The notes under the pieces: generated by a model
Told to the model about the DNA's origin: nothing
The model's input: the letters and a program-made list of their open reading frames with translations, nothing else
Databases searched by the model: none
Program-made: the position numbers and the translations under genes
Shown here: one piece after another, positions 34,732 to 39,326 of the stretch
Layout of the letters: the number at the start of each line of letters is the position of its first letter
Numbering within the stretch: the first letter of the stretch is position 1
Source of the DNA: an uncultured Opitutia bacterium
GTDB taxonomy: Bacteria; Verrucomicrobiota; Verrucomicrobiia; Opitutales; Opitutaceae
Reading direction: 5' to 3'
DNA: 39,326 bases
Assembly (NCBI GenBank): GCA_903820035.1
Contig: CAIJFT010000217.1
Coordinates: 1 to 39,326 of the forward strand

Positions 34732-35667
34732 ATGACCCACTTTATTTCCTGCGACTGGGGCACCTCGCGCTTTCGACTGCGGCTGATCGAGCGGCATCAA
34801 GAACGGATCGTGGCGGAGCACGCTACAGATCAAGGGATCCAAATTCTGGCGGCGGCGCATCCCGGCATAGATTCGAGGCGGGAGATGATGGGGACCGTGC
34901 TCGATCACGGAATCGCCGCATTGGGCGTCGGCGGTCAAACTGACATCCCCGTGGTTATCTCGGGCATGGCCTCGTCTACCCTGGGCTGGCAGTCGCTTCC
35001 CTACGCGACGCTGCCGGCGCCCATTGACGGCAGCACGCTGAGTTTTTTGGATTTTCAACTTTCGGGTCGCAAGGTGCGGCTCGTTTCCGGTCTGCGGGCG
35101 GACAGTGACATCATGCGCGGGGAGGAAACGGAATTGATCGGGCTTTTTGCCTCCTCTGCGCGGCGTCAATTGGCCGAGAACAGCCTCGTCGTCATGCCCG
35201 GCACCCACTCCAAGCATGTGCGCTTGCGCGCCGGGCAAATCGTGGACTTCACCACTTACCTTACGGGCGAACTCTACGCTCTACTGAGTCAAGGGAGCAC
35301 TCTCAACACACCTGAATCTGACGATACCATTTTCGACCAAACCGCTTTTTTGGCCGGAATCCAGAGCAGCCGGAGCCGTGGTCTGAGCGCTGCGCTGTTT
35401 CAAACGCGCGCCCTCACGGTACTCGGGCATCTGGCGGCAAAACACAGCCGCTCCTTCCTCAGTGGTGCTCTGATCGGGGCCGAGATTGCGGCCCTAGCTG
35501 GAGCCTCCGCCGATCAAATCGTCCTGGCTGCGGGCGGGCAGCTCGCCGGCCAATATGTTTTGGCCCTCGGTGAACTTTTGCCCAAGGCCGTCGTGGTGCA
35601 GATTCCCGCCGCTGAGTTGGCCGCAGCCACCGTTGCGGGCCACGCCAGGATTTTGTCCTGTCCATGA
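34732..35667 (+). CDS. dgoK: 2-dehydro-3-deoxygalactonokinase
   Basis: 311 residues from ATG 34732. The ASKHA-type phosphate-binding start ISCDWGTSRFRLRL, then VVISGMASSTLGW, RGEETELIGLF, VVMPGTHSKHVRLRAGQIVD, FTTYLTGELYALL, and SGALIGAEIAAL are DgoK (PF05035) signatures. Reaction: ATP-dependent 6-phosphorylation of 2-dehydro-3-deoxy-D-galactonate. The stop overlaps the ATG of the aldolase gene (ATGA, 35664-35667), so the two are coupled. Confidence 0.93.
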   Translation: MTHFISCDWGTSRFRLRLIERHQERIVAEHATDQGIQILAAAHPGIDSRREMMGTVLDHGIAALGVGGQTDIPVVISGMASSTLGWQSLPYATLPAPIDGSTLSFLDFQLSGRKVRLVSGLRADSDIMRGEETELIGLFASSARRQLAENSLVVMPGTHSKHVRLRAGQIVDFTTYLTGELYALLSQGSTLNTPESDDTIFDQTAFLAGIQSSRSRGLSAALFQTRALTVLGHLAAKHSRSFLSGALIGAEIAALAGASADQIVLAAGGQLAGQYVLALGELLPKAVVVQIPAAELAAATVAGHARILSCP

Positions 35668-36323
35668 GCGCCGCCGCCGCGTTCGACGCCACTCGCTTCG
35701 CGGTCATGCCGCTGATCGCTATCCTGCGCGGGCAGCAAGCCAGCCATATCGCCCCGATTGTGCGCGCCCTGATCGATGGCGGTTTCAACGCCCTGGAGAT
35801 AACAATGAACACTCCGGGAGCCACAGAACAAATCCGTACCGCCGTCGCTAGCGCTCATAACCGACTGGCCATCGGCGCGGGCACCGTAACCAGTCTGGTC
35901 GAACTTAACGCTGCCCACAACGCCGGCGCGTGCTTCATCGTCACACCAGTAGTGGTGCCGGAGGTCATCATGGAATGCGTGCTTCGCGGACTGCCAGTTT
36001 TCCCCGGGGCTTTCACGCCGACCGAAGTGCAGCAGGCCGATCGTCTCGGAGCCACGATGGTGAAACTGTTTCCCGCCCACCGGCTCGGACCCGACTACGT
36101 GCGAGATTTGAAAGCGCCCTTCCCTCACATCCGCCTGCTCGCCACCGGAGGTATCACACCTGAGACGCTGCCCGAGTATGCACGCGCAGGCGCCGAGGGC
36201 TTTGGTATCGGCAGTCCGCTTTTACAAGCAGACCGCCTCGCTGCCGAGGACTGGGACTGGCTGCGGGCCCGCGCTGAAAAATTCTGCACGGCTTGGGAGA
36301 CTTCCGTCCACTCTGGGAAATGA
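35664..36323 (+). CDS. dgoA: 2-dehydro-3-deoxy-6-phosphogalactonate aldolase
   Basis: 219 residues, KDPG/KDPGal aldolase family: LIAILRG with the phosphate-binding Arg, Glu in ALEITMNTP, GAGTVTS, FIVTPVVVPEV, FPGAFTPTEVQQA, Schiff-base Lys134 in MVKLFPAH, LLATGGITPE, and FGIGSPLL. The AILRG-EITMNTP-KLFPAH set, with the galactonate context, favours KDPGal over KDPG. Reaction: cleavage to pyruvate and D-glyceraldehyde 3-phosphate, completing the DeLey-Doudoroff route. Start overlaps the kinase stop. Unlike E. coli, dehydratase and aldolase are separate genes, as in most bacteria. Confidence 0.93.
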   Translation: MSAAAAFDATRFAVMPLIAILRGQQASHIAPIVRALIDGGFNALEITMNTPGATEQIRTAVASAHNRLAIGAGTVTSLVELNAAHNAGACFIVTPVVVPEVIMECVLRGLPVFPGAFTPTEVQQADRLGATMVKLFPAHRLGPDYVRDLKAPFPHIRLLATGGITPETLPEYARAGAEGFGIGSPLLQADRLAAEDWDWLRARAEKFCTAWETSVHSGK

Positions 36324-36503
36324 ATGGTCCGGGGACCGTGCGCCTATTTTTATGAAGACAAACACTCCAGCCGTTTTTTCATGCGGGCGATTATTTTCGA
36401 AAATCATTCTCCGCTTAATGTCCGCCGCCGAGACGAAGCCGCCGATTCTTGACTTGAAGAGCGAATACTCGGCCACGTTCAACACTCAGCGAACTAAAGT
36501 TAC

Positions 36504-36713
36504 ATGAAACAGATTGTCGCCATTCGAGTCGTGATATTGCTGGTTCTGACTGCGGGGCACCGGTTGGCTGGAAGCGGTGCAGAGGTGAACCGACTGGCGA
36601 TATTTCAAGCTGGTTACGCGGTGGAAAATATCTCGAAGAACAACAAGGCTTATATGCATCGAGTTGCCGACCTGGCCTGGCTGGATCGGCCGTTGATTGT
36701 GCCTATTCAATGA
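36504..36713 (+). CDS. Small exported protein of unknown function, coupled to GH36 gene
   Basis: 69 residues from ATG 36504, beginning with a signal-like segment (MKQIVAIRVVILLVLTAG) and then VNRLAIFQAGYAVENISK, NNKAYMHRVADLAWLDRP. No family recognised. Its TGA stop overlaps the ATG of the next gene as ATGA (36710-36713), the same coupling used elsewhere in this window, which argues for real translation. It may be the truncated N-terminus of a larger exported protein. The 180 bases before it (36324-36503) hold no convincing gene. Confidence 0.4.
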   Translation: MKQIVAIRVVILLVLTAGHRLAGSGAEVNRLAIFQAGYAVENISKNNKAYMHRVADLAWLDRPLIVPIQ

Positions 36714-38860
36714 TACCTCGCCCCGCCAACCAGAGTGCCACTTGTGCCATGATCGGACTGCTGCCCTTTAGCACCGTCTTACTATCGTTGTTCGCAACAC
36801 AGCCGACGTTAGCCGTCACCGTGATGCCGACAGAAATGGCCGCGGCCAGCCAATGGATCGTGGATAAATTAACGGTCGGTTCCGCCACAGCCGAATTGCC
36901 ATTTTCATTTACCTACAATGGCGAGGCGTCTGCCGTATTGCTCAAATCATGGGAGCTGAAACACAGCGAACGCCAGCTCGACGCGAGTCGGAAAGAAACG
37001 ACCCTCACCTACACGGATCCAAAGACCGGCCTCATTGTGCGTTGTGTCGCCGTCACGTATCGCGACTTCCCGGCAGTGGAGTGGTTATTGTATTTCAAGA
37101 ACGCAGGTGAGATCAACAACACCCCAGTTCTCTCAAACATCCGGGCTTTAGACAGTGGATTGCCGCTCAAGCGTGACCGCACCGCTGTCGTCCACTACGC
37201 CAACGGCAGCGAATGCCGGGCAGATGATTTCGCTCCGATGCTCGCGTCGCTTGGACCTACGCCAGTCGCGCCCCAAGCCCCGTGGATCGAAAATAAAAAT
37301 GCGCTCCTACTAGGTTCAAAGGAGGGACGTTCATCCTGCGGGATGCTGCCGTTTTTCAACGTAGATGCCGGCACGGGGGGCGTAATCGCCGCCATCGGCT
37401 GGACAGGTGATTGGACCGCGAGGGTTTATCGAACGGCCACCGAAGTCCGGTTGGACGCCGGCATGGGACGGACGCATCTCAAGCTGTTACCGGGAGAAGA
37501 AATCCGCACTCCGCGAATCCTGCTGCTGTTCTGGACGGGGGAGCGGATGCACGGGCACAACCTGTTGCGCCAATTTGTCATTGCCCATTATTCACCGAAA
37601 ATTAAGGGGCGACCAGCCCGTGTCCCGGTCAGTCTCGCCACTTGGGGTGGCAATTACGCCGAAAAACATATCGCACATGCTCGGTGGTTTAAGGAAAACA
37701 AACTCCCACTGGATTTTCTTTGGGTTGACGCCGGTTGGTATGGCAACGACGAGACAAGGTCGGGTGCGGACGTCTTCAACAGTAAGTGGAGCAAGCTGGT
37801 GGGCGACTGGTTTCCTAATCCAAGCTATTTTCCGAAAGGACTGGAGCCCGTCGGGCAGGCGCTGAAGGGCCTGGATATCGGCTTTTTGCTCTGGTTTGAA
37901 CCGGAACGTGTACGGGCCGGAACGAAGTGGGCGAGAGAGCATCCGGAATTTCTGCTCGGTCCCGATCCGACTGGCACCAGATTTCTTTTCGACCTCGGTA
38001 ATACGGCGGCCCGACGCATGCTAACCGAACATCAAGTCGGACTCATCCGGGACGGAAACATTTCCTGCTACCGGCAAGACTTTAACTTGAACCCGCGACC
38101 GTTCTGGGATGCGGCGGATGCCCCGGATCGCGTCGGAATGGCGGAGATTCGATATATCACGGGGCTTTACCAATTTTGGGATGACCTGCTCACGCGGTGC
38201 CCGGGTCTGCTGATTGACAACTGTGCGAGTGGCGGGCGTCGCATTGATCTTGAAACCATGTCGCGCAGTCTGCCGCTTTGGCGGAGCGATGTTCCGAGTT
38301 TTCCCGGATTCGGAGTCACCGCGATGCAAGGTCAGACCCATGGCTTGGGGCTGTGGGTGCCGCTTAGTGCTGGCGTTTGCGACCAAGAAAACACCTACAT
38401 GTTTCGAAGCGGATTGGGGCCGGGCATGGCTCTGATCATGGCCGAATTTGAGAAGGACAGTCGTAATCACTTCTCTCTCGATTGGCTGAGGACAAGACTC
38501 GATGAGTTAAATCAAGTCCGGGATTACTTCCTCGGCGACTTCTATCCCTTACTCAGTTTTAATCTGGCGGAGGACTCTTGGGCCGCGTGGCAATATGATC
38601 GGCCCGACCTTGGCTCGGGTGTAGTGCTCGTGTTTCGCCGATCCCAAAGCCCGCTGATTGAGGCAAAATTTCCACTGCAAGGATTGGAAGCGGAGTCACT
38701 CTACGAATTCCGCGATACGGACAGTGGCGCACTCACCTTGTTGTCGGGCAAGGAATGCCTAGAGCGGGGCCTCTACGTCGCAATGCCCGACAAACCGGCG
38801 TCACGACTTTTCATCTATCGAAAACAGAGCCGTGCCACTGAAAACGGGGGCCTGAGATGA
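36710..38860 (+). CDS. Secreted GH36-family alpha-galactosidase
   Basis: 716 residues; export segment at about 15-36 (MIGLLPFSTVLLSLFATQPT), so Met15 (36752) could be the true start. GH36 landmarks: N-terminal beta-sandwich, VPVSLATWGGNYAEKH, LPLDFLWVDAGWYGND, GLDIGFLLWFEPERV, the nucleophile Asp457 in CYRQDFN, LLIDNCASGGRRIDLE, acid/base Asp527 in LWRSDVPS, and the end region GLGPGMALI. Reaction: hydrolysis of alpha-1,6 or alpha-1,3 galactosides to release galactose. The nucleophile motif reads RQDFN rather than the more usual KWDFN. Placed 387 bases after dgoA in the same orientation, so it could feed galactose to the galactonate pathway if a galactose oxidising step exists elsewhere. Confidence 0.88.
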   Translation: MIPRPANQSATCAMIGLLPFSTVLLSLFATQPTLAVTVMPTEMAAASQWIVDKLTVGSATAELPFSFTYNGEASAVLLKSWELKHSERQLDASRKETTLTYTDPKTGLIVRCVAVTYRDFPAVEWLLYFKNAGEINNTPVLSNIRALDSGLPLKRDRTAVVHYANGSECRADDFAPMLASLGPTPVAPQAPWIENKNALLLGSKEGRSSCGMLPFFNVDAGTGGVIAAIGWTGDWTARVYRTATEVRLDAGMGRTHLKLLPGEEIRTPRILLLFWTGERMHGHNLLRQFVIAHYSPKIKGRPARVPVSLATWGGNYAEKHIAHARWFKENKLPLDFLWVDAGWYGNDETRSGADVFNSKWSKLVGDWFPNPSYFPKGLEPVGQALKGLDIGFLLWFEPERVRAGTKWAREHPEFLLGPDPTGTRFLFDLGNTAARRMLTEHQVGLIRDGNISCYRQDFNLNPRPFWDAADAPDRVGMAEIRYITGLYQFWDDLLTRCPGLLIDNCASGGRRIDLETMSRSLPLWRSDVPSFPGFGVTAMQGQTHGLGLWVPLSAGVCDQENTYMFRSGLGPGMALIMAEFEKDSRNHFSLDWLRTRLDELNQVRDYFLGDFYPLLSFNLAEDSWAAWQYDRPDLGSGVVLVFRRSQSPLIEAKFPLQGLEAESLYEFRDTDSGALTLLSGKECLERGLYVAMPDKPASRLFIYRKQSRATENGGLR

Positions 38861-38882
38861 AGGCGATGGGCTTAATCGAGCA

Positions 38883-39093
38883 TCATGAGAGCCCGCTGCC
38901 GCCGTTGAAACGCGTGGGGGCGTTCGGCGGGTTGCGTGGCTGTTCGGGGAGCGGGCCGGTGGGATAGGTTTCGCCCTCGCGCGGTTTGAATTTGTTGAGG
39001 ATCGCGCTGGTGAACTGACCGCCGAGCCCCGAGGTGTGCGTGAAGAGCTGCCGCACGGTGATCGGGGACGCGGCGGGGCGGCGCCGTGACACC
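38883..39093 (-). pseudogene. Fragment of a serine hydrolase (beta-lactamase family)
   Basis: Minus-strand reading gives ITVRQLFTHTSGLGGQ, the conserved phrase of class C beta-lactamase-like hydrolases that follows the S-x-x-K motif, then FTSAILNKFKPREGETYP and a proline-rich end. No SxxK lies upstream: the reading is broken at 39094 by the palindromic repeat, and no further catalytic motif follows. A short remnant, probably disrupted when the repeat or a larger element inserted. Confidence 0.55.
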
Positions 39094-39161
39094 GGGTCAG
39101 GGCGAAACGTGCAACGGTGCCAGCTGACCGAGCCGCGTGGTTGCACGTTTCGGCTGACCCC
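39094..39161. repeat. 68-bp palindromic repeat, copy 3
   Basis: Left arm GGGTCAGGGCGAAACGTGCA and right arm GTTGCACGTTTCGGCTGACC, near-perfect reverse complements, around a centre with CTGACCGAGCC. Matches copy 2 (22952-23019) at 58 of 68 positions. It separates the serine-hydrolase fragment from the stop codon of the RES-domain gene, which lies only 5 bases further on. Confidence 0.8.
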
Positions 39162-39166
39162 GCGCG

Positions 39167-39326
39167 TCACTCGGCTTTCCCGAGATCCTGAAACAGACGT
39201 GAATCCATTCGCAGCGGCTTTCCCGCGGACCAGATCGCTGCCTTTCGGTAGTGTGGATGCGCCGGGTTCAGGATGCCGTTGAATTCTCCGGCCACCAGCG
39301 CGCTCGGGACTCGCAACGCCACCGAA
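39167..39326 (-). CDS. RES-domain protein, toxin-like, C-terminus (partial at window edge)
   Basis: The minus-strand frame entering from the window edge (first full codon at 39325) encodes 52 residues ending in a stop at 39167: LRVPSALVAGEFNGILNPAH, then PHYRKAAIWSAG and LRMDSRLFQDL. This matches the C-terminal signature of RES domains (VPSAVV.GE.N.LLNP.HP ... F.FD.RL), the NAD-degrading toxin of Xre-RES toxin-antitoxin pairs. The catalytic residues and the antitoxin would lie outside the window. Confidence 0.7.
   Translation of the reverse strand, partial: SVALRVPSALVAGEFNGILNPAHPHYRKAAIWSAGKPLRMDSRLFQDLGKAE

Noticed and set aside
36335-36360. Possible terminator after dgoA (GGTCC ... GGACC followed by TTTTT)
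   Set aside because: Stem is only four to five bases with a tiny loop and the T-run is offset by about ten bases; too weak to call.

Overview
The window looks like a chromosomal segment of a GC-rich Gram-negative bacterium of the Verrucomicrobiota, most likely close to Opitutaceae. This is inferred from VPDSG-type C-terminal sorting signals, large TonB-dependent receptors ending in an aromatic beta-signal, a DUF4838 protein, a redoxin/cytochrome/copper-monooxygenase chimera of the kind seen in Planctomycetes, Verrucomicrobia and Acidobacteria, and many signal-peptide hydrolases. No rRNA, tRNA or CRISPR array was seen.

Layout. 1-400: two tiny proteins carrying VPDSG/VPDTG-CTERM sorting tails, closed by a terminator. 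400-1149: non-coding, holding the fossil C-terminus of a TonB-dependent receptor. 1150-3624: secreted DUF4838 protein. 3625-3984: scar tissue with one arm of a palindromic repeat and a transposase fragment. 3985-13902: a same-strand cluster of secreted enzymes (redoxin/cytochrome/Cu protein, serine hydrolase, alpha/beta hydrolase, a PHB-depolymerase-like esterase fused to a broken type-B carboxylesterase, an EF-hand esterase, and an alpha/beta hydrolase-3 esterase whose stop codon was displaced by an insertion sequence). 13903-15181: an IS3-family element with orfA/orfB joined by a predicted -1 frameshift. 15258-22902: a cell-surface signalling and uptake unit (ECF sigma, FecR-like anti-sigma, STN-containing TonB receptor) followed by two tandem secreted ComEC-like metallo-beta-lactamase proteins.

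23072-38860 is a carbohydrate-acid locus: a second TonB receptor diverging from a LacI regulator; a minus-strand operon (YhcH-like protein, ACS-type MFS transporter, OPA-type MFS transporter, secreted propeller-like protein) with a decayed glycosidase-like gene at its head; and a diverging plus-strand operon with a 2-hydroxyacid dehydrogenase, D-galactonate dehydratase, 2-dehydro-3-deoxygalactonokinase and KDPGal aldolase (DeLey-Doudoroff route), then a GH36 alpha-galactosidase. Related near-palindromes at the lacI start and in the divergent promoter region suggest one LacI regulon. The right edge holds a serine-hydrolase fragment, a second full copy of a 68-bp palindromic repeat, and the C-terminus of a RES-domain toxin.

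Working model: receptors import oligomeric substrates, periplasmic hydrolases trim them, MFS transporters bring in the sugar acid, and the dgo enzymes convert D-galactonate to pyruvate and glyceraldehyde-3-phosphate. The least described parts are the FecIR/receptor/twin metallo-hydrolase unit, the paired mini VPDSG proteins, the triple-fusion esterase, and the shared operator-like motif.
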